Notes: generated by a model not told the origin, from the letters alone. A DNA stretch of 64,000 nucleotides from Alnus glutinosa (GCF_958979055.1 NC_084899.1:22015501-22079500); one strand, 5' to 3'; positions 11,385-23,409 are shown, numbered from the stretch's first letter. Translations and numbers: made by a program.

Positions 11385-12235
11385 ATTTGAATCAGTATCA
11401 AGGGGATTTCCAAGAAACCATCGGTAAATTTTATATCTAAGATGCATTTATCAGACGACCCCTTGGCCTTTTGAATTTGATTCCAGGCTCTAGGAGGCCT
11501 CGTAGCAGAAGGCAAGAGTTTCAAATGTAATCTGCCTTCTTCCTGCATGATCTTGTTCTGTATTTGTTGAAATTAACCAACCATTTTAGCGTCAGTTTCC
11601 ATTATTCTAACCCACCTTCTTCCTCTCCTCTAGATGTTGAAATCAACCATTTTCTCAACAAGTCTGGAATATGCTTCGCGTCTCCAACAGTCATTTGGAG
11701 AAGGCATTTTGGTTGAAAACATTTCAGTAAAAAATAAGGTGGCAAGTTCAATCAAGGTCATTTGGGGTCCAGGATCCCTGGTTTTGTTGAACAAAAGCTC
11801 CAGTACCATCCAAGGTACCTGGTTTTCAAGCAATATATATCAAGTCATGCATGTTGTAGAAATCAGAGCATACAAGGCTTGGTGAAAATAGGGTCATCTA
11901 TTTTATATAATTATATCTGTCTTTAATATTGCGGTAAGCAACCCTATAGAACAACTAAAGAATATGGTAGCCATCAATTCCCAAAAATTCTGTAAATTCA
12001 GATGGGGGAGTAAGCAATTTGACTAGCATAACACTCACGGGCCTCATTCTCCACACCCTGGATAGAATTGATGAGCTCTCTCAACTTCATGAACGGAATG
12101 GGTGATCGATCTATAAGGTCTTGCAAATACTTGGCTTCAATTTTTTCCATGGCTTGCAAGTTTTGACGGCCATGATGGAGACGCCCAATAGAAAATGCAT
12201 AAGGGACATAAGATGCGAGTATTCATAGCAGATCG
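11385..12235 (-). pseudogene. DUF247 gene remnant on the minus strand
   Basis: Minus-strand pieces appear in the normal order for the DUF247 family. First (about 12225-11965) come YAFSIG, LHHGRQNLQAMEKIEAKYLQ and a RECYA motif. Next (11833-11630) comes LENQVPWMVLELLF, the family hallmark. Last (11548-11385) come LPSATRPPRAW and CILDIKFTDGFLEIPLILIQ. The pieces lie in different frames with stops between them. The N-terminal CCIF region and the C-terminal half with its transmembrane anchor are missing. DUF247 proteins are plant-specific membrane-anchored proteins, mostly of unknown function; some grass members act in self-incompatibility. The copy is not functional as it stands. Confidence 0.85.
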
Positions 12236-12972
12236 TGTATATTTCAATCTAAAATAGTTAACCAAAACTCACTTTATCTAATTTAGTTAATGGGTTTTAA
12301 ATGGCATCATACATCCGATTATTTATTCTTAACTCTATATTCTTTTTTTATTATTTTTTATTACTTTTTTCACTATCGTATTTTTTTATTGTCCTTTTTA
12401 TTTTTTTAAGGAGATAAAAGATGTGGGGCTGGCTTGTCGATCTATCTGGTCTGATTTCATTAACGTCAATAAATTTTCTCTACAACAACATTTCAGCAGC
12501 TCTCAAGAATATTTATTGTATTTCAACAACATTTAATTTCATGTAAATGACGTCTATATAATAAACTCAATATTTATTGCATAAGAAAGGAAAAAAAAAA
12601 AAAAAAAAAAGCTGAAAGAATGAACAAGGGAGGTGAAAGAAAGAATAAAATAAAGATAGATCTGTTCACATATGTAAGGAAAATGTATTTTAGATTTGGT
12701 TTACATAATCAGTTGGAGGAGCATTTTAGTGTTTTTATTATCTATTTTAGCCTAAAGGTAAAAATAAATAATTCATTGTGAGTGTAGGGTCTGCTGGAAA
12801 ATTTGATTTTAGCTAATATATATATATGTTAATTTTTTTTTCCTTTTGGGATAAATAAGAGCTACTCATTTTGTTGTCTAAAGCTTGGATTTCTTTAGTA
12901 TAACTATACATTATCTGAAATTTTTTCTTAAATTCTTTGACGGGTCTATATGTATGATCTTTTCTTGCATGA

Positions 12973-14300
12973 TCTTTCATTTGTGCTGCGTCAAGCTACA
13001 GTATCTTTATATAGCAAAAGTTGTTATTATAATGGATATATTTAAACTTTCAAATTTACATATATCTCTTGACCACATAAAAATCAAATAAATAAACCAT
13101 AAAAGAAAAAAAGAAAAAGAAAAATAGAACATAAAGAAATGAGAAGCACAAATATGGTGTGATCTAAAGACTTGAGAGTTGAGACGAAGTGAGGACTCAG
13201 TCAAGATAGGTGTGCCACACCGGCCCACACCAATTGCAAGAGGTAGACAATTTCGTAATCGGTCTGTTTTCGACCTTTGGTTCAACTACATGTAATCAAT
13301 AGTTAGGCCTTGGTCAGGACCATAATACAGGAATATATATATATATATTGTCCAACTCCCAATGTAAAATGGATTTTCCAACTTATGACCATGACGTAGC
13401 GAAAGTGATAATTGTGAATGAGAAATTATGCTCTCAATACAAACGTTGATAAAGAAAACTAATAATATTATTGATGGCAAAACCTAATTATTCAAATATA
13501 ACTTATCCAAATTTATTGAAAAGCTACAAAAGGCAAAAATCTTCTAAGAATGAGAATAAAACAAAAGTCAGAATAATAAACTAATTATGGAAGTGCTTGC
13601 TGCTTGGTGCCAAAGGAAACCTAAATATGAAAATTATTATGCGGGATATTTTCCAAATTGCCCTCTATCAATTTAATTTTCGCTTTTCTTTTCTTAGTCG
13701 AGAACCTTGGATATGGCTCATTAGACTCATCGGTTCTAAAAAGGCCTGACAGTACTTTTCCGCTCACCTTCGATCCGATGTTAAACCTTATTTCTTTGAC
13801 CCATCGGTGATTTGTTGCTTGCTTCCAAACCCGACGGGTTATGTGTCTTACATCATACCAAGGTGGTTTAATTGACTTGACAGAAGGTTTAGGTAAGGGT
13901 TATTTTTTGTGTCTTAATCTATTTGTTTTATGTCTATAGAGGTTTTTTTCAATCTCATAATTCATGATGGTTGATTGTTTGCTACTAGATGTAAATTCCA
14001 TTATCATGTAATTTGATGTGCTAATACAAAGACTCATTAATTATTGTTTAGCGAAACTTTATTCAACATAGAATTTTGTCCTTATTTTCTTTTGTCCTGC
14101 GTCGAGCTATAGTATCTTTATATCCTTAAAGTTATTATTATATTCAATATATTTAACTTTAAAGTTTACATCTATCTCTTGTTCACATAAAAATCAAATA
14201 GATTAAAAGTAAAAACATAAGAGGAAAAAAAAAACTAAAGATAACATAAAGAAACGAGAAGCGCAAATGTGTTGTGATGATTTGAAGACGAATAATGCTT
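12973..14300 (+). repeat. Diverged duplicated block inside the DUF247 remnant
   Basis: A segment of about 200 bp at 12973-13190 recurs at 14093-14290 with clear but imperfect similarity. Shared words are 'gctatagtatctttata'-like and 'cacataaaaatcaaata', and both end in an A-rich tract followed by a 'gagaagc(a/g)caaat' stretch. A second shared piece ('ggtcaggaccataatac') occurs at about 13310-13330 and 14870-14890, which fits a duplication unit of more than 1 kb. Confidence 0.7.
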
Positions 14301-14328
14301 GGGAGCACTTTTTTTTAGGGATAATTGT

Positions 14329-14690
14329 ATTATTGATCCTTAAGGTTGGCTTAAAATACGAATCACTCTCCGTAGTACAAAAAGTTCATAAAAGCTAGGG
14401 TCCTTATGGTAAACTATAATTACAAATCAATCCCTTAACCTATTTTTCATCCACCAAGTTAACAGAGTCCGTTAGTGGATTATAATATAAATGATATTTA
14501 GAGGTTGTCTCACTATTTATATGACGTGCCAAACTAATGGATTCTGTTAACTTGGTGGCCGGACGGAAAACGGGTTCAAGGAGTAATTCGTAATTATATT
14601 TTACCAAAAAGATCAATCCATGAAATTTTTATAACATAGGGAGTGATTCGTAATTTAGGTCAACCTTAAAAACCAGTAGTATAATTATCC
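14329..14690. mobile_element. Inverted-repeat MITE, about 362 bp
   Basis: The element begins GGATAATTGTATTA and ends with TATAATTATCC. The two halves are complementary for well over 100 bp ('gaatcactc' against 'gagtgattc', 'ccaccaagttaacagagtcc' against 'ggattctgttaacttggtgg'). It has no coding capacity. A target-site duplication could not be settled because the flanks are T-rich. A related partial copy may lie at about 24995-25140. Confidence 0.75.
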
Positions 14691-15699
14691 ATTTTTTTTT
14701 TAATCCATATTTCATTTTTTTCTTTGCATTTTTGTGAGGACCACTCATTACGGTGGTTCTCGCTTATATTTATTGTGAAGAAAAAACTTTTTTATTTGAA
14801 TGAAATCTGGATAAAAGAGTGCTTCCAAGCATATTACTCTTTGAAGACTCCCCAGCCGTAGCTGGGCCTCGGTCAGGACCATAATACATGCATATATTAT
14901 CGGTGTCACCTTGCCCATTTAAACCTTCAAAACCACCATAGAAGGTACACAAAGCTAGTATTTACGCAAAGTCCCACACCTTTATACGAAGTCTAACGGG
15001 AAGAGGTACATACGTGGTTTGCCCCGATGCAATGAAAATGCCCCCGGACAAGGATCCTCTCCATTTAGTTAAACAGTGAGGACATAGTTATCTTTTCATA
15101 TTTTTATAGAACGTGAAAAGATGATTATACCCTCACTTTAACACTAAATGAAGAGGAAATGGAGAGAATCCTAATTCCTACATCAATCGGTAGTAATGTC
15201 ACATGAATTAACTATTTTTTTTTTTTTAATATAGTATGTCAACATATTTATCTCCCGGCATTATTTATATCATTAGATATATCAATGCTAATTGTTTGGA
15301 GAGAGATGATCGGAAATATTATGCTCGACCGGTTGATTATAACGGAGAAGAAGTTGTGAAAATTTTGGTAATCGATGGTTAATTGCTTTATTATTGAGCT
15401 ATTATGCAGGAATGCTTAGAGAAGAAAATGACCATGAGCCGAAGCTAATCATATATACTAGCCCAGCCTAGCTCAGGGGCAAGTTTTGGGCAAATGTACA
15501 CTCCTACGGCGTGTTCAAGGTCCAACATATACCAAATCTGCTCCCTAACTTGACCCGTACGTAAGATTAAATTAACCTTAATTAATTTATCTTGAAGAAG
15601 AAATGACCACATTTTTTTCATAGTATACTCAACGTACGTAACGTGCCAACTTGGCTATTTATTTTCTTCTAAGACTAAGGTCTAATTAAGGATGATGAT

Positions 15700-16280
15700 A
15701 CATCGATCATGGCCGGACGTGCACGCTGTGAATTAAGGATGATATATAAAGAATATATGATCATCAGATCGAGAAAGTAAACGTTTAGTTGAGTCTATTT
15801 AATTATTTTCTTCTAATTAAGCCCTCTTAATCTAATATTAATGAATAATTATGAGCAATTTGCTCTTAATAAGGACAAAATAAAATTTGGTACAACGAAC
15901 GTGCCAGCTGCTATTGGTTCAGCTCAAGTGATCGATCATCTTCTCCAAAGTAGCTAGCTAGCTGTTTCGGTAGCGTGTGTCGTTGCTTAGCTTCCACCAT
16001 GGCCGGACCGGACGCTCAAAAGGATGTTATTTTAAGAATGAGAAAGAAAACGAACGTTTATAAGTCTATTTCTGATGAATAATTATTATGAGCATGCAAG
16101 TTGCTAGCTCTTAATTAATTAATAATGACACAGTCAAAATTTGGTACAATGCAGTACGTACTCAAGTCTTTCTCTAAAGTAAAATCTTACTAGGTGTTAA
16201 GTTGTCAGTTGCATGCATGTGTTGCTTCCGGCCACCATGGCCGGACGTTCGAATAATTAGGACAAAGTAATATATATATA
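15700..16280 (+). repeat. Three imperfect tandem repeats upstream of the DUF247 gene
   Basis: The word CATGGCCGGAC occurs at 15708, 15998 and 16236, each time after a 'cttcc'- or 'atcgat'-type lead and before a similar AT-rich body ('gaataattat(t)atgagca', then 'aaaatttggtacaa'). The repeat period is roughly 240-290 bp. The unit lies just upstream of a TATA box at 16318, so the promoter region itself has been tandemly duplicated. Confidence 0.7.
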
Positions 16281-16317
16281 TTCAGAATATACGGTTGGCA
16301 CTACTTCCATTTGCATC

Positions 16318-16327
16318 TATAAAAAGG
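16318..16327 (+). promoter_or_regulatory. Candidate TATA box of the DUF247 locus
   Basis: CTATAAAAAG stands about 30 bp before a likely transcription start near 16350. A putative non-coding leader exon ends at a GTGAGG donor at 16432, and a second leader exon may start after the AG at 17038. Both precede the coding exon at 19017. This is inferred from sequence only. Confidence 0.5.
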
Positions 16328-17220
16328 GAGCAGTAGCTCCAAACTTGTACTGCAAAACGGATCGACCTCAAGTACTCATGACTATGGTAGTTTAGCTGAC
16401 CATTTTCCTGGGAACAAAGATTGAGGTGAGGATCCTTTTTATATCCTTATCTATTTTCATGGCTAGGTAGCTAGCTGTAGAGTTTTTCTCTAAGCTCGAT
16501 CGTCACTGTTGCTACTCGATCAATCTAATTTCTATAATCATCTTCGATCAATATGTTAATTTGCTACTATGAAGCTCACTCATTTGTGCTTTGCAAAGAA
16601 ACTCTATGGAGTTTTCTTTATCCTAAACCTGTTTGGCTGTTTCTGTAGAAATAGTACGTAAAATGGATCTGCTTAATTTGCATTAGTTTTACTTCAACTC
16701 CTCGATCTTAATATCAAATCTAATTTTTTTTTTTTTTTTTTTTTAAATATATATTACAAAGAAGCGTGCAAAATGTATACTCAATATCTTGGCATTGTGT
16801 GACTTGTGTCTATGAAAATGAGCGAAAAATAAGAAAGGAAGTTGCCATGTTCACTAAGAGCTTCTTTTTTTTTTCTTTTTTTTTGGGGGGGGCGGGGGAC
16901 AATTAAGAGCTATCATTTTGTTGTCTAAAGCTTGGATTTCTTGAGTAGAAGTACTATACATTATTTGAAAAATATTCTTATAATTTTTTTAAAAAAATTT
17001 GTTTGATGGGTCTATATTAAATTATATTTTTCTGCAGGATCCTCAAGGTAGTCCGGAAGAAAACTAAATTTAATCTCAGAGTGGTGGAACCGGCAAGTTA
17101 TTGCACTCTTATCCTGTATGTGAATTTAATGTTACCTATTTTTGCCTTAATTTGGTTCCATTTGAAATACATACTTATATTGCTTTTTTTTATTTATTAT
17201 TAAATAAAGTTAAATCAAAG

Positions 17221-17746
17221 AAAAACTTCACTTATAACCCTCGATCGTTCATCATTTTTGCAATTAAATACTTAAACTTTAAAAAGTGTCAATTTAGAGT
17301 ATAGATCTTTCATTTTTTTTTCAATTTTAACCCTCCGTTAAAATTTTCTGTTAAATCCTGTCAAAGCTTTCAAAATATCCCTCATTTTTTTGGAAAAAAA
17401 AAAAAAAAAAAAATGGAAGGATTTAAGTATTGGTCAGAATTTAACAAAATTTGCAAAAATACCTATGCCTGAATCTTTGAATTTTTTTTATAATTTTTTG
17501 GAAAAAAATTCACTTATAACTCCTGATCTTTCATCACTTTTCAAAAAAGGTACTCAGAATTTAGAAAATGTCAATTTAGGGTATCATCTGTCATTTTTTT
17601 TTTCAATTTCAACTATCCGTCAGAATTTTTCGTTAAATCCTATCAAAATTTCCAAAATACCCCTATCTTTTTTTTTTTCGTTAGGGTTTAGTTGTTGGTA
17701 AGAATTTAACAGAATTTGCAAAAATAGCCATGCTTGAATCTTTAAA

Positions 17747-17838
<92 letters not shown>

Positions 17839-18033
17839 TTTTAAAAAAATAATAATAAACACATATATTTTGGGAATTTTGATAAGATTTAGTGAAAAAT
17901 TTTAATGGATGATTGAAATTGAAAAAAATTGAAAGATGGATACCCTAAATTGACACTTTTTAAAGTTTAGGTATCTTTTTTTGAAAGTAATCATCAGGGG
18001 TTATAAGTGAAGTTTTTTCTAATTTTGTTTTTG

Positions 18034-18067
<34 letters not shown>

Positions 18068-18275
18068 GAAAAAGAAAAACGCAGGGGTATTTTAGAAATT
18101 TTGGTAGAATTTAACAAAAAATTCTAGTGGAGGGTTGAAGTTGACAAAAAAAAAAAAAAAAAAAAAAATTGAAATATGGATACCATAAATTGACACTTTT
18201 TAAAGTTTGAGTACATGATTACAAAATTGACAAAATATCAGAGGTTATAAGTGAAGTTTTTCCTCAAATTAATTT
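17221..18275. mobile_element. 1.05-kb palindromic element with an (AT)n centre
   Basis: The left edge ('aaaaacttcacttataaccc') is the reverse complement of the right edge ('ggttataagtgaagtttttcc'). Each arm contains more than one copy of the unit 'cacttataac...caatttaggg...ccgt(t/c)a(a/g)aattttt(c)cgttaaatcc'. The centre is about 80 bp of (AT)n at 17747-17830. Shorter relatives are seen at 22085-22320, 25757-26180 and 29500-29660. It looks like a fold-back transposon or nested MITEs inserted in the leader intron of the DUF247 locus. Open frames in it are by-products. Confidence 0.7.
17747..17830. repeat. (AT)n microsatellite, about 80 bp
   Basis: Nearly pure alternating AT at the centre of the surrounding palindrome. 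It is followed by a T-run and an A-run. Confidence 0.95.
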
Positions 18276-18588
18276 TTTCTTTCAAAAGCAAAGTATATAA
18301 TGACCTACACTGCTACACATTCTTCTCACACTCACATTAAGGGCAAAACAGACCCTATGCCACGGGTGGGCTATTATAAATTGATAACATTTCTTTTGAC
18401 AGTTAGTGTTAGAGTATCATCCAACAGAATATACAAGTGATTAATAATAGTTAAATTTGATTATTATGAGTTGTTTTTCTTTTCTAAAAGAATGGGTAGA
18501 ATTGAATTTTTCATTCTAGTGTAAATAGTGAATAGGGAAGAGCTTATTTACTATTCACACTACAAAGAGTTTTTTTTTATTTTTTTTA

Positions 18589-18591
<3 letters not shown>

Positions 18592-18631
<40 letters not shown>

Positions 18632-18656
18632 TCTTTCACTCTATCTCTCTCTCTCT
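18592..18656. repeat. (CT)n microsatellite
   Basis: A CT dinucleotide run of about 34 bp, interrupted and then continued by a second shorter run. Confidence 0.9.
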
Positions 18657-19016
18657 CCCTCTTTCTTTCATACTCTTTTCCACTCAAAATAATATTTAAA
18701 TAAAATAGAAAGAAGAATAAAAAATCTAATGGAGTGTGTATAAAATTAGAGATGTGTTATTTGTACACACATTGTGAATACAAATATTATTAGCAATAAA
18801 AATATGAGTAGTTAAAATAGAAATTTGTACTTTTTCAGTAGTTATTTTGGCTACTCTTGTTAAAGATGCTCCACTAATACTCTTTTTTGAATGAATGTTA
18901 TGCTCATAAGTGCCTGTGTAATTTTTTTTTTCTCTCCCCTCCATTTGAAAAGAATTGTGCTTAAAGAATCAAATCTATTTTGCTTTGTTTTTAACTACTT
19001 TTTTTTTTTTTTTTAG

Positions 19017-20381
19017 TTTATAGATCCAACATATGGGCCATATGGCCATGAATGGAGAGATAGTGTTAGAATTGATATTGACCGCTTCATGTCTTCAATA
19101 AAAGATATGGTGTCCCATGATTTGAACATGTCGGCTAAGTGTTGCATCTTCAAAACCCCTGCCATTCTCTACAGACAAAATGAAAAAGCTTTTATTCCCG
19201 ATGCATTTTCTATTGGGCCTCTCCATCATCACCTTCCAAACTTGAAAGCCACAGAAACAATTAAAGCCAAGTATTTGGAAGGCCTTATATATCTATCGTT
19301 CAGACTCTCCGCATACAATCTTAGAAACTCTCATAAGTTCTATCACAAAGGTGGAGAAAAACGCTCGTGAGTGTTATGCGCGCTGAAGCAATCATTTACA
19401 ACCCAGAAGATTTTGTGAAAATTTTGGTAATTGATGGTTGCTTTCTTATTGAGTTGTTCCGCAAGAAATCTAATTTGGTGCCTAGAGAAGAAGATGACCC
19501 TATTTTCACCAAGTCATGCATGTATGATACAGTTTCTAAGCCATGACTTGATATTGCTAGAAAACCAAGTACCTTGGTTCGTACTTGAGATTTTGTTCAA
19601 CTTGACAAAGCATTGTAACTGCAACTTCGTGCCCCTAAGTCGACTTGCCGTGAATTTCTTTGATATCACATTTCTATCATGTAGAATGCTACCCCAGCCA
19701 ATTCAGACCAACATGAATATCCAAGGCATCAAGCATATTGTTGACCTGGACAGGAAATTGTCAACTTTGTCAATTGAAGAAAAAAAAAAAAGAATAGGGG
19801 GATGGGAACTCATGCCTTCTGCTACGAGCCTCATGGAGGCTGGAATCAAATTCAAAAGGAGTACGTCTTCTGAAAACATTTTGGACATCAAATTTATTGA
19901 TGGCGTTCTGGAAATTCCTCCATTAGTAATTCGTGACATAACAGAAACTTCCTTTAGAAATCTCATCAGCTATGAATAATGTTACCCTAAATGTGAAGCT
20001 TGGATCACTTCTTATGCGATACTTCTAAACGGCCTCATTAATACTGCCAAGGACATGGATATTCTGTGCGAGAATAAGATAATTGAAAACTGGTTGAATC
20101 CTGTGGATGCGGCCCAGCTCTTCAACAAGCTTTACCATAACACTTATGTGAACTACTGCTACACAGACCTTTGCAAGCTTTACCATAACACTTATGTGAA
20201 CTACTGCTACACAGACCTTTGCAGGCAAGTGAATACTTTTTGCCAACACAGGTGGCCTAAATGGCGTGGAACACTTATGCGCAATTATTTCAACAATCCA
20301 TGGGCCATTCTTTCCACATTGGGCGCTGTTATCCTTTTGATCCTCACCTTGGTACAAACTTGGTATAGCATAAAAAGTTAG
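19017..20381 (+). pseudogene. DUF247 protein gene, nearly full length but disrupted
   Basis: An exon opens after a poly-T tract and AG at 19016 and reads FIDPTYGPYG, then CCIFKTPAILYRQNE and SIGPLHHHLP, the usual N-terminal DUF247 blocks. It continues with LENQVPWFVLEILF (about 19555-19600), LPSATSLMEAGIKFKR, LDIKFIDGVLEIPPL and the C-terminal NYFNNPWAILSTLGAVILLILT membrane anchor, ending at a stop near 20381. Between about 19340 and 19530 the frame shifts at least twice (RECYA and VKILVIDGCFLIELF are in other frames) and contains a stop. A further in-frame TAA at 19977 stands where the family usually has a codon for Gln or similar. A 48-bp in-frame duplication lies at 20127-20222. The locus is therefore a recent pseudogene, unless sequencing errors explain the shifts. 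Function of the family is largely unknown. Confidence 0.85.
20127..20222 (+). repeat. 48-bp in-frame tandem duplication in the DUF247 C-terminal region
   Basis: Two identical 48-bp copies (20127-20174 and 20175-20222) each encode KLYHNTYVNYCYTDLC. Sixteen codons are added without changing the frame. The copies show no difference by eye, so the event is recent. Confidence 0.92.
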
Positions 20382-22244
20382 TATTACAATTTACAACGTA
20401 CCTCGTGAAACTTGTTATGTAATTGGTCTGTTACGGTACGTATTTAGAATTTGCATGCATTTGCTAGAGGACTCCACCAAGACACGTACAAGGCTGAAGA
20501 GTTGCATGGAGTAAGTGCTCAATCCTCAACGCACGTACGTACGTTGAAGAGAGCTGGAGAATATTCTTATCTCTTATCATTCTTCTATAGCTAGTAGAGT
20601 CGACTAATTAAACAAAATAAGTATCCTTATATCTTAGTTTAGCTAAGACTTGTTATCTTTATCGTTTCGTTTCAGTTACTACTCTATATTGCATTTCTAT
20701 TTAAGTGATGATTGATTAATAAAAAAGCATGCAAAGTTTTATCCTTAACACATTGTGATTGCCTGATCGAGGCATAGGATCTTCTAATATCCTACGTACC
20801 ATATAGATTTTTAATATCCTTTCAGCAAAATAGGCATGAAGAATATGGTAAATCTTTGTTTAACATTCCGGTTTCATTTTGATAAGATGAGTAGTTTAGA
20901 TAGAGAGTGATCGAATGGTTTATAAGAGTTGTTTATTTGTGCTAAGCTTCACATTAATTGCTAAGTGAAACTGGGCTTAATTTATAAGTAATTTAATTTT
21001 AGAGAAGTTCCAAATTGATTTATCTTTTTGAAGTAATAATGTAAATGTAACTAGCGTTTTTTCCTTGATCTTTACGACGTTTGACCTGCTTCTTTCTCTA
21101 TTGAGAGGAGAGTGACCCAATAAGTTAGGAATTCTCATAACAAATGTATCAAAGATAGCTAGTTTGCCAATTACCCAGAGGTTCAAATATGTCAGACTTC
21201 CGACTTGGTTGTTTAGAGTTAATTTGGAGTTATTATTGTCCATTCAAAGGCTAACCATGGAATGAATGGAGAAAAAATTCGAAGAAATGACCAATGCCAC
21301 AAACAATGGCCATTCGACACCAATGACAACAACCAAAATAAAACACCCACAACTAAAACCTGTTGATCCTCTTCTTCCAAACTTTGTACACCATAAAAAG
21401 TTGGTATATATTAGGGAAAATTTCACTTAATTGATCTCATGAACTACCATTATATTTGTAATTACCTCCTCAAAATTCAAAAACTCTCAATTTAGTTTAT
21501 CAAAGTTTCAATTTTTTTGTAATGTCCCCCCTCCTGTTAAAGTTTGGGGTCAAACTACGTACATGGTCAAATAGTGAAATAACTCTTATACTCCTGTAAT
21601 ATTTATAAACTTACAATATTACTCTTAAATTACAAACCAATGTAAACATATCTTATATCTATTTTAAAATGACGTCGTTTTGGTGAATTTATTATATATA
21701 TATATATATCTGCATCCGCATATGCAGATAGCGGTTTTTGCTATCCTCATCCTCATATACAGGTGACGGATAATTACAAATAACGGATGCAGGCAGTTAA
21801 TTAATATCCGTCCGCATATACATTCCTAATTGTTTAGATTGTGCTGCCGTTTTTTATATTTTGGTTTGAAGTTTTCTTTTTCCTTTGTATTGCCCTTTTT
21901 TAAAAAAGAAAAAGAAAAAGAAAAAAAAAAACCGCCACTTATTTGGCCCAAGCCAGGCTGCCAGCCCGATTTCTGAAAATTGAAAAAAGAAAAAGTATTA
22001 AGGAGATATTTGAATGCATGACATTGACTCTTCTCTATTTTTTTTCAAAAACAACTATAACCCAAATATCATTTTTCAATTTTGAAGAAAAACTTCGCTT
22101 ATAACTACTTATCTTTCATCACTTTTGAAATAGAGTACCCAAACTTTTAAAAGTGTCAATTTAGAGTATTTATCTTTCAATTTTTTTTTAATTTTCAACC
22201 ATCTATTAGAATTTTCCGTTAAATCCTATCAAAATACTCTTGGG

Positions 22245-22277
<33 letters not shown>

Positions 22278-22552
22278 CTACAAAAATTTTCAAAGATTTA
22301 AGCATAGTTATTTTTGTAAATTCCTTTAAATTCTGACTAATACCTAAATCCTATATAGCAATTTTTTTTTTCTTTTTTCCTTTTTTTCCTAAATCAGAAC
22401 AAAATGGCAATAGCAATATGGCATCATTTACAAGCACATTCATTTCACACAACTTTGGCCAAGGATTATATACTTTGGAACACATGTGAAATTAAAGAAA
22501 GGAATGTCGGATGGTATGTGTATGACTTTATGCTGTAAAAGCTAAAGAGGGT
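20382..22552. other. Intergenic repeat-rich DNA, no gene seen
   Basis: After the DUF247 3' end the sequence is AT-rich. At about 21420-21600 there is a MITE-like stretch ('gaactaccattatatttgtaattacctcc'-type words). At 21690-21830 lies a cluster of the word GCATCCGCATATGC and relatives. At 22085-22320 lies a partial copy of the 17.2-kb fold-back unit. No coding frame with recognisable similarity was found. Confidence 0.5.
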
Positions 22553-23280
22553 TTTTTTTTTTTTTTGGAAGGTAAACTCGACTTTCATTAATCAAAGGGT
22601 TACAGGTTAGGCAGATACACAATCTGCAATACGAGGACAAGAATTAAACCATACTTCATGCCTAATTAAGTTGATCGAGAGACAGCCAACCGTGCTAGCT
22701 AGCTTGTGGGCCACTTCATTGCATTCCCGTCGGACATATATGATTGACGGACCAAGAGTGAAAACCAGAGAGTGATACCCCCATCCTAGCTGCAAGTGCC
22801 TCTGCCACTAAAGGATCTGCAACATAACGAATGGTAGTGCACTTGGCCACCCGAACAAAGCCATCATGATCTCGGATAACAATTCCCACGCCCATGAGTT
22901 TACTTCGGTGATCCACTGCGGCGTCCCAATTGAGCTTTAACTGGCCAGGAGGTGGTTTTTGCCACTGCGTACAGTACTCCATGGTTGACAGGGGCCGGAC
23001 TAAATGGGTTGGCCACCACGGTTGCCTGATGGAAAGCCTCAAGTGTGTCCTGTGCACACTTTACTAAGGCTGTAGAATTCATGACTGTCCCACCGAAAAC
23101 TACTTTATTTCGGCGAAACCAAAGCTGCTGCGTGATGATCGACACTAGCTCCAGATCCTCGAGACTCAGCCGAGCAAGCAAATGTTCCATGCTGGACAGG
23201 AAGTACTCCCCCCCCCCCCTCCCTCCGCCCAGACTGCCGAGGAGGCCGGCCGAAAGACACCCACTGCCGGCCACGTACAC
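22553..23280 (-). mobile_element. 3' end of an L1-type LINE with RNase H domain, decayed
   Basis: On the minus strand the order is an upstream linker (about 23260-23060, LARLSLEDLELVSIITQQLW then RRNKVVFGG), the RNase H-like domain (about 22990-22720, LKLNWDAAVD, then GVGIVIRDHDGFVR, then VAEALAARMGV) and the terminal block (about 22740-22610, VRRECNEVAHKLAS). This is the RVT_3-type RNase H of plant L1 elements. It ends in a poly-A tail, read as poly-T at 22553-22566. The copy is 5'-truncated and the frame is interrupted. Confidence 0.85.
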
Positions 23281-23408
23281 TGCAGACTGCCGTCCACTAC
23301 CACGCCGACCACTCCGAGCATGCCACGCCGATCATTCCGACCACCCACCGTTTACCAAGAGCGCCACACACCCCATTTCCACCGTCCCCCTCCCCTGCCG
23401 ACCCACCG

Positions 23409-23409
23409 T

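Larger units (their letters stand above)
12845..15450 (+). pseudogene. Highly decayed tandem copy of the downstream DUF247 locus
   Basis: About 100 bp at 12849-12950 matches 16896-17020 (shared core 'ttttgttgtctaaagcttgg'). At 15297-15450 there is a DUF247-like coding piece, YYARPVDYNGEEVVKILVIDG, matching 19370-19500. The two matches are about 2.5 kb apart in both places, so this interval looks like an old collinear copy of 16.9-19.5 kb with the remaining coding sequence lost. A MITE at 14329-14690 inserted later. Confidence 0.6.
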
